This document shows, piece after piece, positions 54,778-63,547 of a DNA stretch of 64,000 bases. The translations under genes were made by a program, and so were the position numbers. Position 1 is the stretch's first letter. Every line of letters starts with the position of its first letter. The notes beneath the pieces were generated by a model, which did not search any database, was not told the origin of the DNA, and saw nothing but the letters and a program-made list of their open reading frames with translations. The DNA is from JAWQFO01 sp033436665 (GTDB taxonomy: Bacteria > Pseudomonadota > Alphaproteobacteria > Rhodobacterales > Rhodobacteraceae), in contig NZ_JAWQFO010000001.1 in assembly GCF_033436665.1 (NCBI RefSeq), positions 248,001-312,000 on the forward strand, read 5' to 3'.

Positions 54778-55695
54778 TCAGGTCACCAGCACCAGAAGGA
54801 CGATCGACAGGCACAGTACCGCCATGCCGGCCAGTTCGCGCGCCGTTACCCGTTCGCCGAACAGCAGCGTCGCGGCGATGAGGCTGAAGACAAGTTCCAC
54901 CTGGCCGACGGCCTTGACGTAGGCGGCGGTCTGCAGGGCGAAGGCCGTGAACCAGCCCAGCGATCCTGCCATCGACAAAAGCCCCACCCAGACGGCCCGC
55001 CGCCGCGCTCGCCAGACCGCACCGACCTGTCCGGGCTCCCGCCAGGCCAGCCAGACGACCATGCCCAAGGTCTGCATCGCGGTCACCGCCGACAGCGTGA
55101 TCCCCGAGCGCACCAGCGGATCCTCGGACGCGATCTCGAGCGTCGCGGCGCGATAGCAGACGGCGGAAACGGCAAAGAGAACACCGGAGGCGAGCCCGAG
55201 CAGCATCGCCCGACTGGTGAGTGCGCGCCACGTCCAGGTGCCGTCGCTCGCGGCTTCGGTCAGCAGCAGCACGCCGACGAGGCCGAGGCAGATCGCCCCA
55301 AGCCCGGCAAGGCTTGGCACCTCGCCGAGCAGCACCGCCCCCACGGCAACGGCAAAGATCACCTGCGTTTTCATCAGCGTGATCCCGACGGCGAAGTTGC
55401 GCGCCTTGAAAAGCTGCACCACGCAGACCGTCGCCCCGACCTGTGCCGCACCGCCCACCGTCCCGGCGAGCCAGAACCTCGCCGATGTCTCCGGCAGGGG
55501 CTGACCGATCGCGTGCAGGTAGATAACAAGCAAAACCGCCGCCAGCGGCGCGGAATAGACAAAGCGGGCAAAGGTCGCACCGGCTGCCGACAGCGTAGCC
55601 ATGGACAGCTGCTTTTGCAGGATAAAGCGCAGGTTCTGGAAAAACGCCGCGGCGCAGGTGACGGCGATCCAGAAGTCGGGATGGGCGGCGGACAT
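54778..55695 (-). CDS. EamA/DMT-family transporter
   Basis: 305 residues with ten hydrophobic helices in two EamA repeats. Repeat 1 ends with FAVAVGAVLLGEVPSLAGLGAICLG and repeat 2 with VFSLIAATLLFGERVTARELAGMAVLCL. This drug/metabolite transporter superfamily exports or imports small metabolites. It converges on the NUDIX gene with a 9-nt gap. The substrate cannot be predicted. Confidence 0.85.
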   Translation of the reverse strand: MSAAHPDFWIAVTCAAAFFQNLRFILQKQLSMATLSAAGATFARFVYSAPLAAVLLVIYLHAIGQPLPETSARFWLAGTVGGAAQVGATVCVVQLFKARNFAVGITLMKTQVIFAVAVGAVLLGEVPSLAGLGAICLGLVGVLLLTEAASDGTWTWRALTSRAMLLGLASGVLFAVSAVCYRAATLEIASEDPLVRSGITLSAVTAMQTLGMVVWLAWREPGQVGAVWRARRRAVWVGLLSMAGSLGWFTAFALQTAAYVKAVGQVELVFSLIAATLLFGERVTARELAGMAVLCLSIVLLVLVT

Positions 55696-55718
55696 GCCGG
55701 TCTATAGGCGCAAATCCG

Positions 55719-56675
55719 TCAGTCCTGCCAGAGCGGATGCGCCACCTCGTCCTTTCGCCGCCAGAAATAGAGTCCGAAGATCTGTCTGTATGAGCGGTAG
55801 ACGTAGCCATGATTGCGCGTGATGTAACGCTGGCGGTTGGCGTGGTAGAGCGCTGGCAGGCGGTACCAGGGCACCCGCGGATGCATGTGATGAACGACAT
55901 GCAGGTTGTTGTTCAGAAACAAGAACGCCAGCAATCCGCGGTCCTCGATGATCACCGTGCGCCCGCTGGCGCGTACGTGGGCGCGGTGTTCAAGGAAGGT
56001 CCGGATGCGCAGGATCGACAGCGCGAGGTAACACGCCAAGAGGTAGGCCCAGAGCGGCATCGGCGACAGCACGACCAACCCCACCACGACCGCGACACCG
56101 GGCAGGTGCAGCACCCATCCGCGCAGAGACTGCCGGTCCCCGGCCCGGATTGCGCGCCAGTCGTCGCGCAGAAAGGCCGCCTGCCCGATCAGCGGCCCGA
56201 CAAGCAGACGACCCGCCAGCGTGTTGTTGACGTCAAGCAACCGCTTGCGCCACGCCGGCAGCCGCGCCCAGACCGCCGGCTCAAGGTAGTTGCTCTCGGG
56301 ATCGTCGTAGGGATCGGTCAGGCGCGCATCCTGATGATGCGCCAGATGCAGGTCGCGGAACCGCAGATACGGTACGAAAAGGCCCGGCTGGACCCAGGCC
56401 AGCGCCTCGCTCGCGATCCGTGACGGGAACGGGTGGCCGTGCAGCACCTCGTGCGTCAGCGAGGAATGCAGCACCAGCGCGAGCGCCGTCACGCAGATGC
56501 CCAACGGCAGGAACACTTCCGAGAAGGCAGTGACGCCCAGCACCAGCACGCCCAGAACAGCGGCAAGCAAGGCCAGGGTCGGCCACTCCCATTGGCGCGG
56601 GTGGGCAGCCGGCAGTTTCGCGCTTCCGATGTGGCGGCGCGCTCGCCGGGTTTCTCCTCTAACGTGTTGGTTCAC
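55719..56675 (-). CDS. Membrane fatty acid desaturase-like protein
   Basis: About 318 residues from GTG 56675 (GGAAA five nt before it); an ATG at 56741 is possible but leaves only 43 nt to the divergent regulator. Three His clusters typical of di-iron desaturases/hydroxylases are present: HEVLHGH (about 72-78), HLAHH (about 112-116) and HVVHH (about 257-261), with four to five membrane helices. It inserts a double bond or hydroxyl in a lipid or carotenoid chain. The divergent XRE gene may regulate it. Confidence 0.82.
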   Translation of the reverse strand: MNQHVRGETRRARRHIGSAKLPAAHPRQWEWPTLALLAAVLGVLVLGVTAFSEVFLPLGICVTALALVLHSSLTHEVLHGHPFPSRIASEALAWVQPGLFVPYLRFRDLHLAHHQDARLTDPYDDPESNYLEPAVWARLPAWRKRLLDVNNTLAGRLLVGPLIGQAAFLRDDWRAIRAGDRQSLRGWVLHLPGVAVVVGLVVLSPMPLWAYLLACYLALSILRIRTFLEHRAHVRASGRTVIIEDRGLLAFLFLNNNLHVVHHMHPRVPWYRLPALYHANRQRYITRNHGYVYRSYRQIFGLYFWRRKDEVAHPLWQD

Positions 56676-56784
56676 TGTGATTTCCGCAGTTGGTAACGAT
56701 TTTGTGAAACTACCGCGTTCCTCTATCGCCGACCATTGCAATAAGGATTAACAAAATTCGACAGTTGATGATAAAACTCACCGC

Positions 56785-57645
56785 ATGAATGCTTTCCTCA
56801 GCAAGATCGAACGCGCCAGGCAATTCCGCCTGCGCCTCGCGCAGGCCATGGAGCAGGCCGACATCAACCGCAGCGCGCTGGCCCGCGCAATCGGCACCGA
56901 CCGCTCGACCCTCAGCCAGGCGCTGACGGGTGACGGAGACCGCTTGCCCGGGGCCCATGTCGTCGGCACTTGCGCCACCGTGCTCGGCGTCTCCGCCGAC
57001 TGGTTGCTGGGCCTGTCGGACCGGCCTGAGAGCGCTGCGGATCTGCTCTCGGCCTCTCTCACACTCAGCGAAGCGCCCCGGGCCGAAATCGACCGCCGGA
57101 TCGTCGACTGGCACCGCGAGGCCGCCGGCTACAAGATCCGCCATGTGCCGGCCAGCCTGCCCGACATGCTCAAGACCCGCGGGGTGCTGGAATGGGAATA
57201 CGGCCCGCACCTGGGGCGCACGGCAACACAGGCGATCAATGCCTCGCGCGACCGGCTCGACTGGCTGCGCGGCGCGCAATCGGACTACGAGATCGCCTTT
57301 CCGCTCTTCGAGATCGACAGCTTCATTGACGGCACCGGTTATTACAGCGGCCTTCCGGCGCGCGTCCGCCACGACCAGCTCGATCATCTCGTCGCCCTGG
57401 CGCGCGACCTCTACCCGCGCCTCAGGATCTATCTCTTCGACGCCCGCAGGCTCTACTCAGCGCCGGTCACGATCTTCGGCCCCTTGCTGGCCGTCTTCTT
57501 CACCGGTGGCCACTTCATGGCCTTCCGTGACCGCGACCGGATCGAGACTTTCACGTCGGATTTCGACAAGCTCGTGCGCGAGGCAGCCCGGGGCGCCCGC
57601 GATCTGCCCGCCCATCTCGAGGCGCTGCGCCCGCGGATCGGCTGA
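56785..57645 (+). CDS. XRE-family transcriptional regulator with C-terminal sensor-like domain
   Basis: 286 residues. The N-terminal helix-turn-helix (about 17-75) includes AMEQADINRSALARAIGTDRS, then LSQALTG and a second helix block VLGVSADWLLGLSDRPE. A larger domain (about 110-270) is beta/alpha-rich with PLFEIDSFIDGTGYY and FGPLLAVFFTGGHFM, of a type I do not recognise. It lies divergently next to the desaturase gene and could control membrane lipid composition. Confidence 0.78.
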   Translation: MNAFLSKIERARQFRLRLAQAMEQADINRSALARAIGTDRSTLSQALTGDGDRLPGAHVVGTCATVLGVSADWLLGLSDRPESAADLLSASLTLSEAPRAEIDRRIVDWHREAAGYKIRHVPASLPDMLKTRGVLEWEYGPHLGRTATQAINASRDRLDWLRGAQSDYEIAFPLFEIDSFIDGTGYYSGLPARVRHDQLDHLVALARDLYPRLRIYLFDARRLYSAPVTIFGPLLAVFFTGGHFMAFRDRDRIETFTSDFDKLVREAARGARDLPAHLEALRPRIG

Positions 57646-57687
57646 CGCCTGTCTCTCTCTGGTTGATAAATATCCTCGGGGGAGCGC

Positions 57688-57708
57688 GAGGGGGCGGAAA
57701 GCCCCCTC
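57688..57708. terminator. Convergent-gene terminator hairpin
   Basis: GAGGGGGC (57688-57695) and GCCCCCTC (57701-57708) form an 8-bp stem with loop GGAAA, preceded by GATAAATATCCTCGGGGG. Hairpins with this preamble recur between convergent genes in Roseobacter-type genomes. It separates the XRE and SDR genes. Confidence 0.55.
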
Positions 57709-57719
57709 GTTGCGACGTC

Positions 57720-58469
57720 TCAACCGGACTTCGGATCCGGATTCTCGGTGTGCCCGTCGACGGCGATCGCCTGCCCCGACACCCGCCGCGCTGCGTCCGA
57801 GCAGAGAAACAGCGCCATTTCGCCCACGTCGCGCGCCTCCACGAAGGTCCGCATCGAGGTGCCCGCGGCATAGCCCGCGTAGACCGCGTCGCGCGTCATC
57901 CCCTTGGCCGCAGCCTCGCGGGTCAGCACACCTTCCATACGCGGACCTTCCACCGCGCCCGGGCAAATCGCGTTGGCGCGGATCCCGAACGGACCCAGTT
58001 CCATCGCCAGCGTTTTCATCAGGCCGATCACACCCCATTTCGCTGCCGCATAGGGCGCGCGGTTCGGGTAACCGTAAAGCCCTGCGGTCGACGACGTCAG
58101 CACGATCGCGCCGCTCCCCGCCGCCTTCATCCGCGGTGCCGCATGCTTGGCGGCGAGAAACGCACCCTCAAGGTTTACGCCGACGCAGCCACGCCAGTCC
58201 TCGATCGCGATGTCCTCGATCCGCGCGGTCGGGCCCGCAATCCCGGCATTGGCGCAGAGCGCATCGATCCGCGGCATCGAGGAGACGACGTCGGCCATCG
58301 CGGCCTCGTCGCGCGCGTCCGCCTGCCGGAGCTGCCAGTCTTCCGGGCATGCGGCCAGCGCGCCGTCGTCGACATCGGTCACCCAGACCTGCCAGCCGGC
58401 GCCCGCGAAGGCCTCCGCCATCGCCCGCCCGAGCCCTGCGGCCCCGGCGGTGATCAGCACCGTTCTCAC
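57720..58469 (-). CDS. SDR oxidoreductase of the carnitine operon
   Basis: 249 residues. NAD-binding TAGAAGLGRAM (first Gly of TGxxxGxG replaced by Ala), NAGIAG, SSTAG with catalytic Ser and YAAAK with Tyr/Lys. Asp in VTDVDD predicts NAD. It is last in the operon with a 4-nt overlap to the carnitine dehydrogenase gene. A link to the acetoacetate made by the BKACE enzyme (3-hydroxybutyrate dehydrogenase-like role) is possible but unproven. Confidence 0.84.
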   Translation of the reverse strand: MRTVLITAGAAGLGRAMAEAFAGAGWQVWVTDVDDGALAACPEDWQLRQADARDEAAMADVVSSMPRIDALCANAGIAGPTARIEDIAIEDWRGCVGVNLEGAFLAAKHAAPRMKAAGSGAIVLTSSTAGLYGYPNRAPYAAAKWGVIGLMKTLAMELGPFGIRANAICPGAVEGPRMEGVLTREAAAKGMTRDAVYAGYAAGTSMRTFVEARDVGEMALFLCSDAARRVSGQAIAVDGHTENPDPKSG

Positions 58470-59941
58470 CGCGGCTGCCCGACGGCCCGGCCGGCGCCCT
58501 CGGGAGCCGGCAACCCGGCGTGCCCCGCGACAAATCGCTGTACCGCGTCGCGGATATGCTCCGAAGGCTCGGACGGGCGCCTGGTCTCGAGGCTCACGTG
58601 CAGCATGAAATGCTCTCCGGTGGCCAGCAGCCGGTCACCCGCATACATCTCGTGCCAGAGGTGCATTTTCTTGCCGGTGCCGCCGAGAAACCGCGTACGC
58701 AACTCGATCCGCGTGCCGGCATGAACCTCGTCGATGTGCCGAATATGGGTCTCGGCTGTGAAATAGCTGCCGCCCGTGGCGATGTAGTCGGCGTCGCAGC
58801 CCACCATCTCCATGATCCGGTCGGTGGCGTCCCCGAAGACCTGCAGGTACTTGGCCTCGTTCATGTGCCCGTTGTAGTCGGTCCAGTCGAGCGGGATCGC
58901 GCGCCGGATCGTCGGGATCGGCTGTGTCGCATCCACGATGTCCGCGGCCATCGCGCCCAGCACCGTTCCGGCCCGCATCTGCCGGTCCTGTTCGACGATC
59001 AGCGCCCCTGCTCCCCAGTTCTGCTGGCGCAACGCGCGCAGGATCGCCACGAGGTTGTTGTCGCGAATGCGCTCGAGTTCGCGGATGCCGTAGGCACCGG
59101 ACTGCGCGTCGGACTGTCCGGCGATCAGCTCGACCAGTTCGTCGGTGAACTCGGGCACGTCCGTGAGCCTGGTCCAGGGCCAGCTCAGACAGGGGCCGAA
59201 CTGGGCCATGAAATGCTTCATGCCGGCCTCGCCGCCCGCCACCCGGTAGGTCTCGAAAAGCCCCATCTGCGCCCAGCGGATGCCGAACCCGTAGCGGATC
59301 GCGTTGTCGATCTCCTCGGTCGTGGCGATGCCGTCCTTGACCAGCCAGAGCGCCTCGCGCCAGACCGCCTCGAGGAAGCGGTCCGCGATATGAGCGTCGA
59401 TTTCCTGCCGGACATGGAGCGGGTAGAACCCGAGCGACGTCAGGATTTCCTTCGCCGTTTCAACGGTCTGCGGCGCATTTTTGTCCGTCGGCACGACCTC
59501 GACAAGCGGCAGCAGGTAGACCGGGTTGAACGGATGGCAGACCAGGATCGCGCCGGGATGGGCCGCGCCCTCCTGCAGCTGCGACGGCTTGAACCCCGAG
59601 GTCGAGGAGCCGACGATCGCCTCTCGGTCGGCCGCTGCCGCGATCTCGGCAAACGTCGCGTGCTTGAGATCGAGCCGTTCCGGCACGCTTTCCTGGATCC
59701 ACGAGGCTCCCGTCACGGCCTCGGCGATCGACGCGCAGAACCGCAGCGTGCCTTCGGGTGGCAAGGCCACGTCGGTCAGCCCGGGCAGCGAACGACGGGC
59801 GTTGGCCAGCACCTCGCCGATCTTTCGCTCGGCCTCCGGGTCAGGGTCGTAGACCTGCACGTCCCAGCCATTGAGAAGGAACCGCGCGGCCCAGCCGCCG
59901 CCGATGACCCCGCCGCCGATGATTCCCGCGATCTTCGTCAT
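58466..59941 (-). CDS. Carnitine 3-dehydrogenase fused to betainyl-CoA thioesterase
   Basis: 491 residues from ATG 59941, overlapping the lipocalin stop by ATGA. Residues 1-320 are a 3-hydroxyacyl-CoA dehydrogenase-like carnitine dehydrogenase: IIGGGVIGGGWAARF (6-20), GSSTSGFKPSQLQ, CHPFNPVYLLPLVEVVP. Residues about 340-480 are a hotdog thioesterase with DWTDYNGHMNEAKY near 350. The fusion fits the known L-carnitine route: carnitine to 3-dehydrocarnitine, BKACE plus acetyl-CoA to betainyl-CoA and acetoacetate, thioesterase to glycine betaine. The neighbours supply exactly these steps. Confidence 0.88.
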   Translation of the reverse strand: MTKIAGIIGGGVIGGGWAARFLLNGWDVQVYDPDPEAERKIGEVLANARRSLPGLTDVALPPEGTLRFCASIAEAVTGASWIQESVPERLDLKHATFAEIAAAADREAIVGSSTSGFKPSQLQEGAAHPGAILVCHPFNPVYLLPLVEVVPTDKNAPQTVETAKEILTSLGFYPLHVRQEIDAHIADRFLEAVWREALWLVKDGIATTEEIDNAIRYGFGIRWAQMGLFETYRVAGGEAGMKHFMAQFGPCLSWPWTRLTDVPEFTDELVELIAGQSDAQSGAYGIRELERIRDNNLVAILRALRQQNWGAGALIVEQDRQMRAGTVLGAMAADIVDATQPIPTIRRAIPLDWTDYNGHMNEAKYLQVFGDATDRIMEMVGCDADYIATGGSYFTAETHIRHIDEVHAGTRIELRTRFLGGTGKKMHLWHEMYAGDRLLATGEHFMLHVSLETRRPSEPSEHIRDAVQRFVAGHAGLPAPEGAGRAVGQPR

Positions 59942-60444
59942 GGCGCCACCCGGATCAGCCGGCCGACGTCCCACCCATAGAACTCCATCACCTCGGTCGC
60001 CGCACGGATCCGGTCCTCCGACCCTTCCGGGCTGCGGTCGAAGATCGTGCCACGCTTGCCATCGATGGTGCCGACTGCGGCGGTGCGGAAATCGTCGTCG
60101 ACCCACATCACCACCAGCCTGTCGTCAAGACTGGTCGGGACCTGCTGCAGGACCGAGCCTTCGCGCACCCGGTAGCGCCGCACCGGGCCGTCGCCGGCCT
60201 CGCGCATCTGGTCGATGAGCCGCTCGTAGGTGAACTTGCGCGGGGCCGCGGAAGCGTCGGGCATCCGGGCGACCACGAACCACTCACCGTCGAAAAGCGC
60301 CGGATCGAAGCGCGTGGTGCCGCCGATGGCGACCTCCTGGTTGCGGAAATTCGGCTCTTCGGGCGGCGGTGTGCCACAGGCCGAGAGCGTCAGAACGGCA
60401 AGCCCGGCGACCAGCGCCGTGCGGCGCGACAAAACTCCGCTCAT
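59938..60444 (-). CDS. Lipocalin-family lipoprotein
   Basis: 168 residues from ATG 60444, overlapping the BKACE stop by ATGA. A lipoprotein signal peptide (RRTALVAGLAVLTLSAC, lipobox LSAC with Cys23) is followed by a beta-barrel-like domain with GEWFVVARMP near 51-60 and RYRVREGSVLQQVP. Bacterial lipocalins bind lipophilic or quaternary ligands at the membrane. Its place between the cleavage enzyme and dehydrogenase genes of the carnitine operon is odd for an envelope protein and may concern acylcarnitine supply. Confidence 0.72.
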   Translation of the reverse strand: MSGVLSRRTALVAGLAVLTLSACGTPPPEEPNFRNQEVAIGGTTRFDPALFDGEWFVVARMPDASAAPRKFTYERLIDQMREAGDGPVRRYRVREGSVLQQVPTSLDDRLVVMWVDDDFRTAAVGTIDGKRGTIFDRSPEGSEDRIRAATEVMEFYGWDVGRLIRVAP

Positions 60445-61352
60445 GACTTCGGCGCCCGCTTGACGAGTCCCAGCTTCTCGCGGACCTCCGCAGGGCCGAT
60501 CACCCGTGCGCCCATGTTCTCGACGATGCCGACCGCGCGTTCGACCAGTTGCCAGTTCTCGGCCAGCTGCCCCTTGCCGAGCCAGAGGTTGTCCTCGAGC
60601 CCGACGCGCACGTTCCCGCCCGCCAGAACCGCCGCGGCGACATAGGCCATCTGGTGCCGGCCCAGGGAAAACGCCGAGAAGGTCCAGTCGTCGGGCACGT
60701 TGTTGACCATGGCCAAGAGGGTATTGAGGTCGTCCGGCGCGCCCCAGGGCACGCCCATGCAAAGCTGCACCAGCGCGGGGGCCTCCAGCACGCCGTCCGC
60801 GACCAGCTGCTTGGCGTACCACAGGTGCCCGGTGTCGAAGGCCTCGATCTCGGGCTTGACGCCAAGCTCGGTCATCATCCGGCCCATGGCCGTCAGCATG
60901 CCGGGCGTGTTGGTCATCACGTAGTCGGCCTCGGCGAAGTTCATCGTGCCGCAGTCGAGTGTACAGATTTCCGGCAGGCATTGCGCCACGTGTTCGACCC
61001 GTTCCGCGGCCCCGATCATGTCCGTCCCCTCGGCCACCGGCAGCGGCTGCTCGGTCGAGCCGAACACCATGTCGCCACCCATACCGGCGGTCAGGTTCAG
61101 CACCACGTCCACCTCGGCCTCACGGATGCGGTCGGTCACCTCGCGGTAGTAGTCCAGCTTGCGGCTCGGCGCGCCGGTCTCGGGGTCGCGCACGTGGCAG
61201 TGCACGATCGCGGCCCCGGCCTTGGCAGCGGCGATTGCCGCGTCGGCGATCTGCTCGGGCGAGCGCGGCACATGCGGGCTGCGATCCTGTGTCCCGCCCG
61301 ATCCGGTGACGGCACAGGTGATGAAAACCTCTTGGTTCATGGTGAGCGGCAT
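60441..61352 (-). CDS. BKACE (dehydrocarnitine cleavage enzyme)
   Basis: 303 residues from ATG 61352 (AGAGGA six nt upstream); an internal ATG at 61340 is possible. Family motifs: ITCAVTGSGGTQDRSPHVP, the metal-binding HCHVRDP (His51 and His53), CTLDCGTMNFAEADYVM and VGLEDNLW. With carnitine dehydrogenase-thioesterase in the same operon it should convert 3-dehydrocarnitine plus acetyl-CoA to acetoacetate and betainyl-CoA. It is first of a four-gene run and diverges from the GlxA-type regulator after only 28 nt. Confidence 0.88.
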   Translation of the reverse strand: MPLTMNQEVFITCAVTGSGGTQDRSPHVPRSPEQIADAAIAAAKAGAAIVHCHVRDPETGAPSRKLDYYREVTDRIREAEVDVVLNLTAGMGGDMVFGSTEQPLPVAEGTDMIGAAERVEHVAQCLPEICTLDCGTMNFAEADYVMTNTPGMLTAMGRMMTELGVKPEIEAFDTGHLWYAKQLVADGVLEAPALVQLCMGVPWGAPDDLNTLLAMVNNVPDDWTFSAFSLGRHQMAYVAAAVLAGGNVRVGLEDNLWLGKGQLAENWQLVERAVGIVENMGARVIGPAEVREKLGLVKRAPKS

Positions 61353-61380
61353 AGGGTGTCCTCTTGTTCCGGGCCGCAGG

Positions 61381-62376
61381 ATGACCGACAACGTCCCACG
61401 ACACTTGACCCAAAGCGAAGATACATTGCCAAAATCCGCAGAAATCATCCGCACGGTCGTGCTTGTTCTCGAGCAGACCAACACGCTGTCCTTTGCCGCC
61501 GCCGTCGATCCGATGCGGGCCGCGAACCGGCAGGCGGGACGAGCGTTGTTCGACTGGCGCTTCGCCACGCCCGGCGCTTCTGACGTGTCCCTGACCAGCG
61601 GCCTCGTGGTGCCGGGCGCCGCCCTGCAACGCATCGTCGCCTGCGATCTGCTGCTGGTCGTCGCCGGGTTCGATCTCGAAGCTCAGACGACGCCCGCGCT
61701 CTGCGCCAGCCTGCGGCGCCTGGCCCGGCCGGAAACGTTGGTGGCCGGGATCGACGGGGGGCCGTGGGTACTGGCCCGGGCCGGGATACTGGATCAGCAT
61801 GATGCGACAACGCATTGGGAAGACCTGGAAACTTTCGCCACCACCTTTCCCGAGGTGCGCGTCCGCAACGCGCGCTTCGTGACCTCGGGACAGCGCATGA
61901 CCTCGGGCGGCGCCGCACCGGCCATCGAGATGATGCTCGACCTCATCGACCGACGCTTCGGAGCGCGACTTGCCGCACGGGTCGCAGGCAGCTTCATCTA
62001 CGACGGCGATGCGCGGCCCGCGCGGCCGCAAAGCCGGGCCGGATCGCGCCTGCGGCATTCGCCGCTGACCGCCCGGGCGCAGGAGGTGATGGAGGCGCGC
62101 CTTGAGGATCCTCTTTCACTGGCTGCTTTGGCGCAGCGTCTGGGCGTCAGTCCCCGCGCGCTCCAGATGCAGTTCCGCAGCCGACTCGGATGCACCCCGC
62201 GCGCGCATTACCTGTCGCTGCGGCTGGCCGAGGCCGACCGGCTGGTGACGCAGACCGCAACCCCACTGCAAGACATCGCGCTGAGGACCGGCTTTGCGTC
62301 GCAGTCGAGTTTCGCGCGCGCCTATGGGCGCAGGTTCGGACAGTCGGCCCGCGCACGGCGCGCTGCGTTTCAGTAA
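61381..62376 (+). CDS. GlxA/CdhR-type AraC transcriptional regulator
   Basis: 331 residues from ATG 61381; TTG codons at 61405 and 61426 are alternative starts that would widen the short divergent gap. The N-terminal half is a DJ-1/PfpI-like amidotransferase domain (about 18-190: TVVLVLEQTNTLSFAAAVD, LLVVAGFD, VAGIDGGPWVLARAG). The C-terminus is an AraC-type double helix-turn-helix (about 230-325: LSLAALAQRLGVSPRAL and IALRTGFASQSSFARAYGRRFG). It matches CdhR-type carnitine regulators in fold and context and should activate the divergent operon. Confidence 0.86.
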   Translation: MTDNVPRHLTQSEDTLPKSAEIIRTVVLVLEQTNTLSFAAAVDPMRAANRQAGRALFDWRFATPGASDVSLTSGLVVPGAALQRIVACDLLLVVAGFDLEAQTTPALCASLRRLARPETLVAGIDGGPWVLARAGILDQHDATTHWEDLETFATTFPEVRVRNARFVTSGQRMTSGGAAPAIEMMLDLIDRRFGARLAARVAGSFIYDGDARPARPQSRAGSRLRHSPLTARAQEVMEARLEDPLSLAALAQRLGVSPRALQMQFRSRLGCTPRAHYLSLRLAEADRLVTQTATPLQDIALRTGFASQSSFARAYGRRFGQSARARRAAFQ

Positions 62377-63413
62377 GGCATCGGATGCGCCCGGTGCGCG
62401 GTGTCGATCTCGTCGAGCACCGCATCACTCAGGGTGACGTCGACGGCCCCCAGCGCGGTCTCGAGCTGCTCGAGCGAGGTCGCCCCGAAGATCACCGAGC
62501 CCATGAAGGGCCGTCCCGCGCACCAGGCAAGCGCCATATGGACCGGGTCCAGCCCGTGGCGCCGCGCGATGTCGAGATAGGCCGCGACCGCCGGAAAGGC
62601 GCGTTCGCTCTTGCGCCCGCCGAGCGTGTCGTTGAGCGACATGCGCGACCCCTTGGGCACCGCGCCGTCCTGATACTTGCCGGTCAGCAGGCCCGCCGCC
62701 AGCGGCGAGAACGCGAGCAGCGGCACGTCCTCCTGTACGCTGGCCTCGGCGAGATCGGTGTCGAAGAGACGGCAAAGCAGCGAGTATTCGTTCTGGATCG
62801 AGGCCACCCTCGGTCCGCCCGTGGCCTCGGCCACCGCGGCCCATTGCGTCAGGCCCCAGGCGCTTTCATTGCTGAGGCCGAAGGCACGGATCGTGCCGCG
62901 CTTGACCTCGGCCTCGAGCGCGCCGAGCGCGTCGGCCATATGCTGTCGCGTATCGTGCTGCAACTGGGGCGTCGGGTCGAAGGTCCAGTTCTTGCGGAAC
63001 ATGTAGCTTCCCCGGTTCGGCCAGTGAAACTGGTAGAGGTCGATGCAATCGGTCTTGAGCCGGCGCAGCGAACCCTCAATGGCCTCGGGGATCGTCTCGG
63101 ACGAAATCGGCGCGCCGTCGCGCGCGTGCTGCATGCCTTCGCCGGAATGCTTGGTCGCCAGCACAATGTCGTCGCGCCGCCCGTCGCGCTCGAGCCAGAG
63201 CCCGATTATCCGTTCGGTCCGCCCCACCGTTTCGGCGCTGATCGGGTTCACCGGGTACATCTCGGCGGTGTCGAGAAAGTTGATGCCCGCATCCAGCGCG
63301 CGGTCGATCTGGGCATGGGCTTCCTCGGTGGTGTTCTGCGTGCCCCAGGTCATGGTCCCGAGACAGTATTCCGAGACCTCGATGCCGGTCCGGCCCAGCG
63401 GCTTCATCTTCAT
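62370..63413 (-). CDS. Aldo/keto reductase (Tas-like)
   Basis: 347 residues. AKR motifs: NFLDTAEMYPVN with Asp and Tyr (about 45-58), Lys in VLATKHSG (about 90), LYQFHWPN with His (about 135), and the C-terminal FGATSLEQLE. The catalytic Asp-Tyr-Lys-His tetrad is intact. It reduces aldehydes using NADPH. Its stop codon overlaps that of the convergent regulator gene by 7 nt. Diverges from the imuA-like gene. Confidence 0.87.
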   Translation of the reverse strand: MKMKPLGRTGIEVSEYCLGTMTWGTQNTTEEAHAQIDRALDAGINFLDTAEMYPVNPISAETVGRTERIIGLWLERDGRRDDIVLATKHSGEGMQHARDGAPISSETIPEAIEGSLRRLKTDCIDLYQFHWPNRGSYMFRKNWTFDPTPQLQHDTRQHMADALGALEAEVKRGTIRAFGLSNESAWGLTQWAAVAEATGGPRVASIQNEYSLLCRLFDTDLAEASVQEDVPLLAFSPLAAGLLTGKYQDGAVPKGSRMSLNDTLGGRKSERAFPAVAAYLDIARRHGLDPVHMALAWCAGRPFMGSVIFGATSLEQLETALGAVDVTLSDAVLDEIDTAHRAHPMPY

Positions 63414-63517
63414 TGCGTATCCTTCCTGGCTTTCGGCGCGAGGTTAGCGCCACCGGCGCGGGCTGCAACCCCGCTCTGGCCCTGCATCGGACCCTGAGCC
63501 GGAGTTTTGCGGGTTGA

Positions 63518-63532
63518 GAACAAAATAGGAAC
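63518..63532. promoter_or_regulatory. LexA/SOS box (GAAC-N7-GAAC)
   Basis: GAACAAAATAGGAAC is a direct repeat, GTTC-N7-GTTC on the other strand, the alphaproteobacterial LexA site. It lies 16 nt before the imuA-like start, so SOS control of that gene is expected. Confidence 0.8.
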
Positions 63533-63547
63533 AAGCTACCGTGTGCC

